Shown: positions 1-9,569, counted from the first letter of the stretch. The stretch: DNA of 64,000 nt from Parerythrobacter_A sp963838735 (GCA_963838735.1 CAWISG010000003.1:186001-250000), one strand, 5' to 3'. The notes: generated from the sequence alone by a model not told the origin. A program made the numbers and translations.

Positions 1-38
1 TGGAGCGGCACGCGGCGGGGCGGGTATCGTTAAAGTAG
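1..38 (+). CDS. dprA: C-terminal end of DNA-processing protein DprA (partial)
   Basis: Only the last eleven codons are inside the window. Read in the frame ending at the TAG at 36-38 they give ERHAAGRVSLK, which resembles the end of the C-terminal winged-helix domain of DprA/Smf. DprA binds single-stranded DNA and loads RecA during transformation. The position just upstream of topA in the same direction fits the dprA-topA order common in alphaproteobacteria. The call rests on a very short peptide plus synteny, so it is tentative. Confidence 0.5.
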   Translation, partial: ERHAAGRVSLK

Positions 39-186
39 GCGGCTCACCAAAACGTCACCCCGGACTTGATACTGGGTACAGCTAATTTCCGAAACGACCT
101 TATCCAAAACAATCCCGCTTGACGCCCCCCGGCAACCGACGCCACCCTCGCACGCATACATACGCGTAGGGATCAGTCTTCACAAA

Positions 187-2772
187 ATGCAACTCGTAAT
201 CGTCGAATCGCCCGCCAAGGCGAAGACCATCGAAAAGTATCTCGGCAAGGACTTCAAGGTTCTCGCCAGTTACGGCCATGTCCGCGACTTCCCGAAGAAG
301 GATGACGCGGTCCAGCCGGACAACGATTTCGCGATGAGCTGGCAGGTCTATCAGGACAAGCGCAACAAGGATCAGGTCAAGGCCATTGTCGAAGCGTCCA
401 AGAAGGCGGACCGGTTGGTGCTGGCCACCGACCCCGACCGAGAGGGCGAAGCGATCAGCTGGCATGTCCAGGAGCTGTTGAAGAAAAGGAAGGCGCTGCC
501 GACCAAGGTCGACCGCGTCACTTTCAACGCTATCACCAAGACCGCCGTGACCGAGGCGATGGGCAAGCCGCGCGGCCTCGATATGGATCTAGTGGACGCT
601 TATCTCGGCCGCCGCGCGCTGGACCGTCTGTTCGGTTTCACGCTTAGCCCCGTGCTGTGGCGCAAGTTGCCCGGCGCGAAATCGGCGGGGCGGGTGCAGT
701 CAGTGGCTCTGCGACTGATCGTGGATCGCGAGCGCGAGATCGAGGCGTTTCGTGCGGACGAATACTGGTCCATTGTCGCCAAGCTGGAGCAGGACGGCAC
801 GGAATTCGACGCGCGGCTGGTTCGCTTTGCCGGCGACAAACTCGACAAGTTGACGCTGGGTGACGAAGCATCCGCAATGGCAGCGAAGGCGGCGGTCGAG
901 GGCGGGCGCTTCACCGTTACTTCGGTCGATACCAAACCCTTCAAGCGCAACCCGTCGCCGCCGTTCACCACCAGCACGCTGCAACAGGAGGCCGCGCGCA
1001 AGCTTGGGTATTCCGCCAGCCACACCATGCGGTGCGCGCAGTCGCTGTATGAGGCGGGCGACATCACCTATATGCGGACCGACGGCGTGCAGATGGACGG
1101 CAGCGCCATCGCTGCCTGCCGCTCAGCGATCGAAAGCCGCTACGACACCAAATACCGTCCAGAAAAGCCGCGTCATTATGCCACCAAGGCCAAGAACGCG
1201 CAGGAAGCGCACGAGGCGATCCGTCCCACCAGCTTCATGAAGGACCGCGCCGGTTCGGGGGACGAGGCCAAGCTGTATGCGCTGATCTACAAGCGTGCGA
1301 TGGCGAGCCAGATGGCGGCAGCGCAAATGGAGCGCACCACCGTGACGCTGAACGACGCGACCGGAAGCCACGAGCTGCGCGCCAGCGGGCAGGTGGTGAA
1401 ATTCCCCGGCTACCTCGCCGTGTATCAGGAGGGCTTCGACGACAAGACGGACGACGAGGACGGCATGCTGCCGGTCATCGCTAAAGGCGACAGCCCAGCA
1501 AAAAAGGCTGTCGAAGCAATTCAGCATTTCACCCAGCCGCCGCCTCGCTTTTCCGAAGCCTCGCTGGTTAAACGCATGGAAGAACTGGGCATCGGGCGCC
1601 CCTCCACCTACGCCTCCACCATCCAGACCGTGCGCGACCGCGACTATGTTCGGATGGAAAAAAACCGTTTCTTTGCAGAGGAATCGGGACGTTTGCTGAC
1701 AGCGTTTCTAGAACGGTTCTTCGCCACCTATGTCGCGTATGATTTCACCGCCGGGATGGAGGACGAGCTGGATGTCGTCTCCGACGGGCGAGAAGATTAC
1801 AAAGTGCTGCTCGCCAAGTTCTGGCGCGACTTCAAACCCAAGGCGGACGAGGTGATGGACAAGATGCCATCCGAAGTCACGGAGGTGCTGGACGGCTATC
1901 TATCGGACTATCTTTTCCCCGAACGCGCCGACGGCAAGGACGCGCGCTTCTGTCCGCTGTGCGACACGGAAGGGCGCGAGGGCGGCAGGCTGTCCCTGCG
2001 CGGCGGGAAGTTCGGCGCGTTCATCGCGTGTGCCAACTATCCTGAATGCAAGTTCACCCGCCGTTTCGCCCAGCCGGGCGGGGAAGGCGACGACGCGGTC
2101 GAGCATGCGGTGATGGGTACCCACCCCAAAACGGGTTTGGAAATCGAGCGAAAGTCGGGGCGCTTCGGCCCCTATGTCCAGATGGGTGCGGGCAAGGAAG
2201 CCAAGCGCGCCAGCATTCCGAAGGATCTCGACGACTTTGATCTGGAATGGGCGATCAAACTGCTCGACTTACCGCGCATCGTGGGCGCGCATCCTGAAAG
2301 TGGCCAAGAAATCGAAGCTGCGATAGGGCGTTACGGGCCTTACCTAAGACACGATGGCAAGTATGCCAAGCTGACTACCACCCGTGATGTGTTCGAAACC
2401 GGTATGAATGCGGCGGTGACGCTGTTGGCCGAAGCCGCCAATCGCAAGGGTGGCGCGCGGGCGAAGGCGGAGCCGATCAAGACTTTCAAAGAGCACCCCA
2501 CCAGCGGCGGCGAAATGCACGTACTGCCGGGACGCTACGGTCCCTATGTCACCGATGGCACGACCAATGCGACGATCCCGAAGGACATGAAGCCCGAAGA
2601 CGTGACGGAGGCGCAGGCCATCGAGCTGATCGACGCTCGCGCCGCAAAGGGACCGGCGAAGAAGAAACGCAAGGCTCCGGCGAAAAAGAAATCGGCAGCG
2701 AAGAAGCCGACGTCAAAAAAAGCGCCTGCCAAGAAGGCCGCGGCGAAGAAGCCTGCCAAGGCTGCAAGCTGA
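187..2772 (+). CDS. topA: DNA topoisomerase I (type IA)
   Basis: Relaxes negatively supercoiled DNA by transient single-strand cleavage. The 861-residue product opens with a Toprim domain (LVIVESPAKAKTIEKYLG), followed by the DPDREGEAISWH metal-binding motif near residue 80. The central type IA core has the catalytic tyrosine in DITYMRTDG, at about residue 295. One four-cysteine zinc finger is visible (CPLC then CANYPEC, residues 590-625). Repeated GRYGPY-type topoisomerase C-terminal units follow, and the protein ends in a lysine/alanine-rich tail of about 40 residues (AAKKP repeats) that probably binds DNA non-specifically. Length is normal for alphaproteobacterial TopA. The next gene starts inside the stop codon (TGATG), so the two are probably co-transcribed. 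Confidence 0.97.
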   Translation: MQLVIVESPAKAKTIEKYLGKDFKVLASYGHVRDFPKKDDAVQPDNDFAMSWQVYQDKRNKDQVKAIVEASKKADRLVLATDPDREGEAISWHVQELLKKRKALPTKVDRVTFNAITKTAVTEAMGKPRGLDMDLVDAYLGRRALDRLFGFTLSPVLWRKLPGAKSAGRVQSVALRLIVDREREIEAFRADEYWSIVAKLEQDGTEFDARLVRFAGDKLDKLTLGDEASAMAAKAAVEGGRFTVTSVDTKPFKRNPSPPFTTSTLQQEAARKLGYSASHTMRCAQSLYEAGDITYMRTDGVQMDGSAIAACRSAIESRYDTKYRPEKPRHYATKAKNAQEAHEAIRPTSFMKDRAGSGDEAKLYALIYKRAMASQMAAAQMERTTVTLNDATGSHELRASGQVVKFPGYLAVYQEGFDDKTDDEDGMLPVIAKGDSPAKKAVEAIQHFTQPPPRFSEASLVKRMEELGIGRPSTYASTIQTVRDRDYVRMEKNRFFAEESGRLLTAFLERFFATYVAYDFTAGMEDELDVVSDGREDYKVLLAKFWRDFKPKADEVMDKMPSEVTEVLDGYLSDYLFPERADGKDARFCPLCDTEGREGGRLSLRGGKFGAFIACANYPECKFTRRFAQPGGEGDDAVEHAVMGTHPKTGLEIERKSGRFGPYVQMGAGKEAKRASIPKDLDDFDLEWAIKLLDLPRIVGAHPESGQEIEAAIGRYGPYLRHDGKYAKLTTTRDVFETGMNAAVTLLAEAANRKGGARAKAEPIKTFKEHPTSGGEMHVLPGRYGPYVTDGTTNATIPKDMKPEDVTEAQAIELIDARAAKGPAKKKRKAPAKKKSAAKKPTSKKAPAKKAAAKKPAKAAS

Positions 2773-2954
2773 TGGCGAAAGAACGCTTCGAACGTCACCA
2801 GCAGCCGTGGAAAGCGGAGGAAGCCGGTCAGCTCCGCACCCTTGCCGCCAAGGGCCAAGGCCTGCGCCAGATCGCCAAGGCTCTGAATCGCAGCGAGGAA
2901 TCGACCAAGGATTTCGCGAAGAAGAACGCAATCAATATTGCGAAGAAACGTTAA
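2772..2954 (+). CDS. Small basic protein, HTH-like, function unknown
   Basis: A 60-residue lysine-rich protein whose ATG overlaps the topA stop codon by one base, implying translational coupling. The middle (QLRTLAAKGQGLRQIAKALN, then RSEESTKDFAKK) has the spacing of a helix-turn-helix. That would fit a small DNA-binding protein, but no family is recognised with certainty. The gene ends three bases before the convergent era stop. It is kept as real because of the coupling, the codon usage like its neighbours, and the absence of a competing frame. Confidence 0.7.
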   Translation: MAKERFERHQQPWKAEEAGQLRTLAAKGQGLRQIAKALNRSEESTKDFAKKNAINIAKKR

Positions 2955-2957
2955 CTC

Positions 2958-3872
2958 TTACCATGCCAGCCCGATCTCCTCGAACAGTTCCCTGTCCTCG
3001 CTCCAGCCCTCGTCTACCTTGACGTGCAGGAAGAGGTGGACCTTTACGCCCAGCAATTGCGATAACTCGGCGCGGGCTGCTTCGCCGATGGCCTTGATGC
3101 GGCTGCCGCCTTTGCCCAGCACGATAGGTTTCTGGCTGTCGCGCGCGATGACAATTTGCTGGCGGATTTCGACGCTGCCGTCCTTGCGCTTCTCGTAGCT
3201 TTCGGGGCGTACCGCGCTGGCGTAGGGCAGTTCCTCGTTTAGTTGCGCATACAGCTGTTCGCGGGTGATTTCGGTGGCGAGCAGGCGTTCGCTCGCATCG
3301 CTGACCTGGTCCTCCGGATAATGCCACGGCCCCGCCGGCATCATCGCCGCCAGCGCGTCCTTCATTTCCGGCACCCCGTCGCCGGTCAGTGCGGAGACGA
3401 AGAAAATTTCGGTGAAATCGGCCGCTTCGCCCAGCTCCTGCGCCAGCGCGAGCAGCGGCTCCTTCACCGACTTGTCCACCTTGTTCAGCACCAGCACCTT
3501 GCGCTCGGGCCGCTTTGCCAGCGCCTCGACCAGCGGCAGTAATTCGTGCCGCCGCTGCTTGACCGGATCGACCAGCAGCACCACCGCATCCGCCGCCTCC
3601 GCCCCGTCCCACGCGGCGCTGACCATTGCGCGGTCCAGCTTGCGGCGCGGGGCGAAGATGCCGGGCGTATCGACCAGGATCATCTGCGTTTTCGCGTCGG
3701 CAGTATCGTGCAGCGCAATCCCCAGCATTCGCGCCCGCGTGGTTTGCGCCTTGGCTGAGGTGATGGCGACTTTTTGCCCGACAAGCTGGTTCACCAGCGT
3801 CGATTTGCCCGCATTGGGCGCGCCAAGGACGGCAATGACGCCGCAGCGGGTCTGGTCGGAGGTAACGGTCAT
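2958..3872 (-). CDS. era: GTPase Era
   Basis: Essential GTPase that binds the 3' end of 16S rRNA and helps 30S subunit assembly. The 304-residue product has the P-loop GAPNAGKS near residue 17, the DTPG switch motif, and NKVD for guanine specificity. A C-terminal KH domain carries VLGKGGSRIKAIG. Length matches the family. It is the last gene of the reverse-strand set lepB-rnc-era and starts 27 bases after the rnc stop, a classical arrangement that links signal peptidase, RNase III and ribosome assembly. Confidence 0.97.
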   Translation of the reverse strand: MTVTSDQTRCGVIAVLGAPNAGKSTLVNQLVGQKVAITSAKAQTTRARMLGIALHDTADAKTQMILVDTPGIFAPRRKLDRAMVSAAWDGAEAADAVVLLVDPVKQRRHELLPLVEALAKRPERKVLVLNKVDKSVKEPLLALAQELGEAADFTEIFFVSALTGDGVPEMKDALAAMMPAGPWHYPEDQVSDASERLLATEITREQLYAQLNEELPYASAVRPESYEKRKDGSVEIRQQIVIARDSQKPIVLGKGGSRIKAIGEAARAELSQLLGVKVHLFLHVKVDEGWSEDRELFEEIGLAW

Positions 3873-3899
3873 GTCGAAAGGGTCATCCTGAAGGGGGCC

Positions 3900-4565
3900 T
3901 TAGCCGAACTGCGCCATGAAGGCTTTGGCTGCGGCGGTTTCGGCGTCACGCTTGCTGCTGGCCGTGGCCCGCGCTTTGCCAACCCGGTGGACCGCAACTT
4001 CGACGGTGAAGCGGGCGCGGTGATCGGGTCCGGCGCGGTCTGTCACGGTATATTCCGGTGCGCGATGCCGGTTGCCAGCCGCCCATTCCTGCAACGCGCT
4101 CTTGGGGTGCCTGCGCTCGGTGCCGGAGCTGTCCAGCGCATCCGCCCACAGCGCCAGCACACGGTCGCGCGCCATTTCGTAGCCCTGTTCGAGGAAGCAG
4201 GCGCCCAGTAGCGCTTCCATCACATCGCCCAGCACATTGTCGCTGTCCGCCGCGCCGTCGTCGCGCGCCTGCTTGCCGAGCAGCACGTGGCTGCTGACGT
4301 CGATGGCGCGTGCCGCTTGAGCGCAGGCGGTCTTGCTGACCAGCGCGTTCAGCCGCAGGGCGAGCTGCCCCTCGGCCCCGCGTTCGGCGACGTGCAGATG
4401 CTCGGCCACGGCAAGCCCCAGCACGCGATCGCCGAGAAATTCCAGTCGCTGGTAATCGCGGGGCTGTCCGGTGCTGCCATGCGTCAGCGCCTCCTGCCAC
4501 ACGGCGCGGTCGTCCACCGCAAAGCCGTGCGATTGCAGCCAGCGCACGGTATCGCCATCCAGCAT
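3900..4565 (-). CDS. rnc: Ribonuclease III
   Basis: Double-strand-specific endoribonuclease that processes rRNA precursors and regulatory duplexes. The first domain carries the RNase III signature QRLEFLGDRVLGL with the metal-binding acidic residues, followed by a C-terminal double-stranded-RNA-binding domain (about residues 150-221). I start it at the ATG ending at 4565 (MLDGDTVRWLQ), two bases after the lepB stop. A longer reading would run back into lepB and adds residues unlike the family. The product is 221 residues, the usual size. Confidence 0.95.
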   Translation of the reverse strand: MLDGDTVRWLQSHGFAVDDRAVWQEALTHGSTGQPRDYQRLEFLGDRVLGLAVAEHLHVAERGAEGQLALRLNALVSKTACAQAARAIDVSSHVLLGKQARDDGAADSDNVLGDVMEALLGACFLEQGYEMARDRVLALWADALDSSGTERRHPKSALQEWAAGNRHRAPEYTVTDRAGPDHRARFTVEVAVHRVGKARATASSKRDAETAAAKAFMAQFG

Positions 4566-4567
4566 GC

Positions 4568-5359
4568 TCAAAGTCCGGTGCCGATCCGCTCGCCGCGCAG
4601 GGCGGTGAACCAGGTCCACGGCAACAACCATTCCGCGCTGCCATTGGTGGACCACATCAGTACGGTCGCGCGGCCGACCAGCAGGTCCTGGTCGACGATA
4701 CCGACGCCGCCGGTAGACTGTGCGGCGAAGCGGCTGTCCTGCGAATTGTCGCGGTTGTCGCCCATCACGAACATCGCGCCTTCGGGCACCGTGACGTGCG
4801 CATAATCATCGGCGAACGCAGGCCCGAAATCCAGCACGTCATAGGTGCGTCCGCCGGGTAGTGTTTCGCGGAACCGTGCATAGCGGCACGCCGGCCCTTC
4901 GGGTGTTACGATCCGTTCGGCCATAACGTGGCACCGGGTATTGGGCGACAGCGGCACGATGAAATCGTCAATACGTTCTTTCGGAACGACGTCGCCGTTC
5001 AGGGTGAGCACTCCGTTGGACATGGAGACAGTATCGCCGGGCAGGGCGATAACGCGCTTGATGTAATCCACCCCGTCCACCGGATGCTTGAAAATCGCGA
5101 CATCGCCGCGTTCGGGCGGGCTGGCAAAGACGCGGTCCGGATCGAGGGAAACGCCGAACGGCAGCGAGTTGCGGGAAAAGCCGTACGGCCATTTCGCCGC
5201 CAGCAGGTAGTCGCCGTTCATCAGGCGCGGCAGCATGCTTTCGGACGGAATGTTGAAGGGCGAGAAGACGAAGCTGCGGAAAACCAGCACAATCAGCGCC
5301 AGTTTCAGCAGGAAAACGACGAAGCTGTCTTCCTTTTTTGTGGGTTCGATGTCGCTCAT
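4568..5359 (-). CDS. lepB: Signal peptidase I
   Basis: Inner-membrane serine/lysine protease that removes signal peptides from exported proteins. The 263-residue S26-family product has one N-terminal membrane segment (about residues 13-33). The catalytic serine is in PSESMLP (Ser41) and the catalytic lysine lies in DYIKRVIALPGD. Box E is GDNRDNSQDSR. The start chosen is MSDIEPTKKED; upstream in-frame codons have no family likeness. It heads the lepB-rnc-era group and is divergent from pgi, with about 120 bases between the two starts that must hold both promoters. Confidence 0.96.
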   Translation of the reverse strand: MSDIEPTKKEDSFVVFLLKLALIVLVFRSFVFSPFNIPSESMLPRLMNGDYLLAAKWPYGFSRNSLPFGVSLDPDRVFASPPERGDVAIFKHPVDGVDYIKRVIALPGDTVSMSNGVLTLNGDVVPKERIDDFIVPLSPNTRCHVMAERIVTPEGPACRYARFRETLPGGRTYDVLDFGPAFADDYAHVTVPEGAMFVMGDNRDNSQDSRFAAQSTGGVGIVDQDLLVGRATVLMWSTNGSAEWLLPWTWFTALRGERIGTGL

Positions 5360-5482
5360 CGTGCCTAACCCTTGCTGGCACGCGGGTGCGAACGAAATTC
5401 GATTGCGGCGGGGGACGGGGACTTTGCAAGCATTGCGCGGCCTCCTACCGTCCGGACAGGATTTTGGGAAAAGGATTTTTGC

Positions 5483-7039
5483 ATGACCGATGCCGCAGCA
5501 ATCTGGGCCGAACTGGCGGAACTCCCGGTACGCACGCTGGCGGACCTGTTCGATGCCGATCCCGAACGTGTCGAGAAACTGACCGGAACGCTGACGCTGC
5601 CCGATGTCGGCGATATCGCGGATAGCGGCGGCGTCATCCGGTTCGACTGGTCGAAAACGCATCTCGACGATGCGCTTCTGGACCGGTTCGAGGCGCTGGC
5701 CGACGCGATGGATTTCGCCGGGCAGCGCGCAGCGCTGTTCGCGGGCGAGGTGGTCAATCCGACCGAAGGACGCGCCGCGACGCACACCGCCATGCGCGGG
5801 TCGGGCGATGCGGCGGCGGTGGAGGAGAGCAGCGCGCTGCTGGAGCGGATGGCGCTGCTGGTCGCGGCGCTGCACGATGGCGTGCTCGGCCCGGTCAAAC
5901 ACCTCATCCATATCGGTATCGGCGGCAGCGCGCTGGGTCCGGCGATGGCGGTCGATGCGCTCACCCGTGACGGTGCAAAGGTGGATGTGCATGTGGTGTC
6001 GAACATCGACGGGCTGGCACTGGAAGCCGCCTTTGCCGCCTGCGACCCGGCGACCACGATGGTAGCGGTCGCCTCCAAGACCTTTACCACCATCGAGACG
6101 ATGACCAATGCCGACAGTGCGCTGAAATGGCTGGGCGACAATGGCGTGGACGACCCCGGCGGGCGCGTGGTGGCGCTGACCGCGTCGCCGGAAAAGGCGG
6201 TGGAATGGGGTGTGGACGAAACGCGTATCCTGCCGTTTCCGGAAACGGTGGGCGGACGCTATTCGCTGTGGTCCAGCATCGGTTTTCCGGTCGCGATGGC
6301 GGTGGGGATGGACGATTTTCGCGACATGCTGGCGGGTGCGCGGGCGATGGATGCCCGTTTCGAGAGCGAAACCGGACGCGACAACCTGCCTCTGCGCGCG
6401 GCATTTGCGGACCAGTATTACACCCGGCTGCGCGGTTGCCAGACACGCGCGGTGTTCGCCTATGACGAGCGGCTGTCGCTATTGCCCGACTATCTCCAGC
6501 AACTGGAGATGGAGAGCAATGGCAAGCGGGTGGGCGTTAATGGCGAACCGGTTGTCGGCCCGACCGCGCCGATCACTTGGGGCGGGGTCGGCACGGATGC
6601 GCAACATGCCGTGTTCCAGCTGCTGCACCAGGGCACGCATTTGGTGCCGGTCGATTTTATCGCCAGTATCGCGCCCGGCGACATGCTGGACCCTGCGCAC
6701 CATCGCATCCTGCTGACCAACTGCCTAGCGCAAGGCGCGGCCCTGATGGCAGGAGGGAACTTGTCTGCCGATGGCCGCGACCCGGCGCGCGCGTTCCCCG
6801 GCGACAGGCCGAGCGCAACGATATTGGCGGACGATCTGGATGCGTCGGCGCTGGGCGCGCTCATTGCGTTTCACGAACACCGCACCTTTGCCAATGCGGT
6901 GCTGATGGGGATTAACCCGTTCGATCAGTTCGGGGTAGAGCTGGGCAAGAAGATGGCGAACGATATCGACAGTGGCGCGGGGGACTTCGATAGCAGCACG
7001 ACGGCGCTATTGGCCGCAGCGGGTTTGGCCGCTGACTAG
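5483..7039 (+). CDS. pgi: Glucose-6-phosphate isomerase
   Basis: Interconverts glucose-6-phosphate and fructose-6-phosphate in glycolysis and gluconeogenesis. The 518-residue product has the sugar-phosphate-binding SIS fold with GIGGSALGPAM near residue 150, the loop VASKTFTTIET, the signature GGRYSLWSSIGFPVAMAVG, and the C-terminal NPFDQFGVELGKK. The start is the ATG at 5483 (MTDAAAIW), about seven bases after an AAGGA ribosome-binding site. A longer reading from 5372 overlaps the lepB promoter region and is less likely. Confidence 0.95.
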   Translation: MTDAAAIWAELAELPVRTLADLFDADPERVEKLTGTLTLPDVGDIADSGGVIRFDWSKTHLDDALLDRFEALADAMDFAGQRAALFAGEVVNPTEGRAATHTAMRGSGDAAAVEESSALLERMALLVAALHDGVLGPVKHLIHIGIGGSALGPAMAVDALTRDGAKVDVHVVSNIDGLALEAAFAACDPATTMVAVASKTFTTIETMTNADSALKWLGDNGVDDPGGRVVALTASPEKAVEWGVDETRILPFPETVGGRYSLWSSIGFPVAMAVGMDDFRDMLAGARAMDARFESETGRDNLPLRAAFADQYYTRLRGCQTRAVFAYDERLSLLPDYLQQLEMESNGKRVGVNGEPVVGPTAPITWGGVGTDAQHAVFQLLHQGTHLVPVDFIASIAPGDMLDPAHHRILLTNCLAQGAALMAGGNLSADGRDPARAFPGDRPSATILADDLDASALGALIAFHEHRTFANAVLMGINPFDQFGVELGKKMANDIDSGAGDFDSSTTALLAAAGLAAD

Positions 7040-7042
7040 AAA

Positions 7043-7459
7043 CTAAAGCGCGCCGATCTTTTCCAGCTTCGCCTGCATAGCGTCGGCGTCGAACGGTTTG
7101 ACGATCCAGTCGGTTGCGCCTGCCTCGATCCCGGCATGGATATCGACGGCATCCGAATTGGTCGTGCAGAACATCACCTGTGGCAGGGCGGGCACGGCCT
7201 TGCGCAATTCTTTCAGCGTTTGCAGGCCACTCATTACCGGCATGTTCCAGTCAAGCAGGATCAGGTCGGGTAGACCGTGTGCGCGGACGCGTTCCAGTGC
7301 TTCGCCGCCATGCTCGGCCTCGACCACGTTGTAGCCTAGCCCGGTCAGGATCTCGCGCGCGATCCGGCGGACCATACGGCTGTCGTCCACCACCATTGCG
7401 CGGCGTGCGGTAGGCGCGGTGGACGGGGCGGGTGCGGGCGCATTGCGTTGCTCGTTCAC
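7043..7459 (-). CDS. Single-domain response regulator (CheY-like)
   Basis: A receiver-only protein of about 138 residues. VVDDSRMVRR holds the acidic pocket, LLDWNMPVMSG holds the phosphoacceptor aspartate, and WIVKPF holds the conserved lysine. There is no output domain, so it probably relays phosphate to another protein or acts by protein contact. The start is uncertain. I give GTG at 7459. An ATT at 7531 sits seven bases after a strong AGGGGAGG, would overlap the preceding gene and would add 24 residues. The longer ATG reading at 7687 overlaps the neighbouring gene extensively and is unlikely. No histidine kinase is adjacent. Confidence 0.85.
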   Translation of the reverse strand: MNEQRNAPAPAPSTAPTARRAMVVDDSRMVRRIAREILTGLGYNVVEAEHGGEALERVRAHGLPDLILLDWNMPVMSGLQTLKELRKAVPALPQVMFCTTNSDAVDIHAGIEAGATDWIVKPFDADAMQAKLEKIGAL

Positions 7460-7518
7460 GGTTCCACGGGTGCGCGCACCCGACGGCTGCGGCGGATCGA
7501 CGGGCGTGGTGCGTTTGA

Positions 7519-7863
7519 TCAGGTTGCGAATGGCGAGACCTCCCCTGTTCGCTGCGCGGCTGGTCCTTTGGCCATGACGGTCGGGTCGGCCACATCGTTT
7601 GCCGCGCCACCGATGGCGTCGGCAGGCGTCATGCGGATATGGAGGTAGGGTACCCAGACATCGCCGAAATCGGCTTTCTGGTACCATACGTCGAGCACGT
7701 CGTATGATGCCCAGAACCCGTCCGGTTCGCGCAGGCGAATACCTTCGCCGATGCGCGGAACGGCGGCGAAGCGCAGACGGTCCTGCGTCTGCCGGTTTTC
7801 GTTCTGTATCTCGACTTCGATCACGCGCGCGACGTCCTGTGGCTGTACGGTGCGGGAAAACAC
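7519..7863 (-). CDS. Conserved small protein of unknown function
   Basis: A 114-residue soluble protein read from a GTG. It has no signal peptide or membrane segment. The core pattern RFAAVPRIGEGIRL followed by tryptophan/tyrosine-rich strands (FWASYDVLDVWYQ) suggests a small beta-barrel, but I cannot name the family. A PilZ domain was considered and not supported. It lies directly upstream of the receiver-domain gene in the same direction, and their ends may overlap, so the two are probably co-expressed. Confidence 0.6.
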   Translation of the reverse strand: MFSRTVQPQDVARVIEVEIQNENRQTQDRLRFAAVPRIGEGIRLREPDGFWASYDVLDVWYQKADFGDVWVPYLHIRMTPADAIGGAANDVADPTVMAKGPAAQRTGEVSPFAT

Positions 7864-8097
7864 TTACCCGGCAAACCTTGCCGAATTCCTATCAAGCTCG
7901 CGCGACTTGACATTGTGCATCGCAGCATCCACATGCCCAGCATCGAAACGCCTCGCAGCGTGAACCGGCGAAGAAACTCGCCACGGCAGCGTTTCGGTCA
8001 ATTTCTACAAATCTCCCTATTCACGCGGGTGGTTCTTTCCCCCGCGCCGCGCGCCCCAATCGGGCTGCGCGCCGCATATTTTGCGAGACGCAAACAT

Positions 8098-9505
8098 ATG
8101 ACTTCCAATACCGAAAACCGCGACAAGGTTCGACGAACTCGGCCTGTCGCAACCCGTCCTCCAGGCTCTCGACCTTAAGGGCTACACCGAACCGACGCCG
8201 ATCCAGGCGCAGGCAATCCCGCCCGTCCTCGAAGGGCGCGACCTGCTCGGCATTGCGCAGACCGGCACCGGCAAGACCGCCGCCTTCATGCTGCCCAGCA
8301 TCGACAATCTGCGCGCTGCCGACAACCAGACGCCGTTCAAGTCCTGCCGCATGCTAGTGCTCGCACCGACGCGCGAACTGGCCGGACAGATCGCCGAATC
8401 CGCCAAGGATTACGGCGCGCTGGCGGGTTTGAAAGTGCAGTCAATCGTCGGCGGCACATCGGTCGGTAAGGACCGTAACAAGCTGCATCGCGGCTGCGAC
8501 ATCCTTGTCGCCACGCCAGGCCGCCTGCTTGACCTGATCGACCAGCGAGCCTTCAACCTCGGCGGCGTCGAGATCCTCGTGCTCGACGAAGCCGACCAGA
8601 TGCTCGACCTCGGCTTTATCCACGCGCTGCGCAAGATCAACGACCTGGTCCCGGCGGAACGCCAGACGCTGTTTTTCAGCGCGACCATGCCCAAGGCTAT
8701 CCAGGAACTCGTCGGCAAATATTGCCGCAATCCGATCAAGGTGTCCGTCACCCCGGCCGCCAGCACGGCGGAGCGGGTCGAGCAATACCTGCTGATGGTG
8801 CAGCAGGACGAGAAGCAGACGCTGCTCGAGATGATCCTGCAGGGCCGCTACGACGTGCCTGCCAAGATCGAGCGCGCGCTGGTGTTTACCCGCACCAAGC
8901 ATGGTGCCGATCGCGTGGTTAAGAAGCTGTCGCAGGCGGGCATTCCGGCCAACGCGATCCACGGCAACAAGAGTCAGCCGCAGCGTGTGCGCGCGCTGGC
9001 CGAGTTCAAATCCGCCAAGGTCAAGATCCTGGTGGCAACCGACGTGGCCGCGCGCGGGATCGACATTCCGGGCGTCAGCCATGTCATCAATTTCGAGCTG
9101 CCCAATGTGCCCGAACAATATGTCCACCGCATCGGCCGCACCGCGCGCGCTGGAGCGGACGGCGTGGCGATCGCGTTCTGCGCGGAAGACGAACGCTCCT
9201 ACCTCAAGGACATCACCCGCAACACCGACGCGGAATTCGAGCGCCTGCCGCTGCCCGATAATTTCCGCGCGGTCGTGGACGGCGTCGGTCCGACCAAGCC
9301 CGCCCCCAAGCAGCAGGGCGGACGCGGACAGCGCGTCAATCCCAAGCCGAAGGGCGCGGGCGGGCCGAACCGCAAGCATTCCAACCGCGCCGGTCGCCCG
9401 AACCGTGGCGGTGGCCAAGGCGGCAGCGGCGGTGGCCAGGACGGCGGTCGGGGCGGCAATCAGGGCAGGCGTCGCTCCGGCGGCGGGCGCAATCGCGAAG
9501 GTTAG
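8098..9505 (+). CDS. DEAD-box ATP-dependent RNA helicase (frameshift near the start)
   Basis: RNA helicase of about 468 residues, likely acting in ribosome assembly or RNA turnover. Visible motifs: Q-motif region PTPIQAQAIPP, Walker A AQTGTGKTAAF, PTRELAGQ, TPGRLLDL, Walker B DEADQML, SAT, and HRIGRTARAG. The last 60 residues are glycine/arginine/asparagine-rich (RG-type RNA-binding tail). The only good ATG (8098, MTSNTENRDK) is one frame away from the rest. Removing one G of the GG at 8127-8128 joins it to FDELGLSQPVLQ. In the helicase frame there is no start codon between a stop at 8099 and the conserved motifs, so a one-base error is the simplest reading. Confidence 0.9.
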
Positions 9506-9532
9506 GCCGCCACCCAATACCGAGACGCTACA

Positions 9533-9569
9533 GAGGCGCGCGAGGGACACCCCCTCGCGCGCCTCTTCG
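9533..9569 (+). terminator. Rho-independent-like terminator after the DEAD-box gene
   Basis: A perfect 14-base inverted repeat (GAGGCGCGCGAGGG and its complement) with a five-base loop ends at 9565, followed by TTCGTGT. The T-run is poor, but the stem is strong and lies 27 bases after the helicase stop. Confidence 0.7.

Noticed and set aside
100..465. Reverse-strand frame over the topA start
   Set aside because: Overlaps the conserved Toprim start; no likeness to a protein family.
7519..7863. PilZ-domain protein
   Set aside because: The RxxxR and DxSxxG c-di-GMP motifs are absent.
7864..8097. Gene in the 234-base gap before the DEAD-box helicase
   Set aside because: No reading frame with family likeness. 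A TTGACA at 7907 lacks a good -10 box at proper spacing, so I do not call it a promoter.
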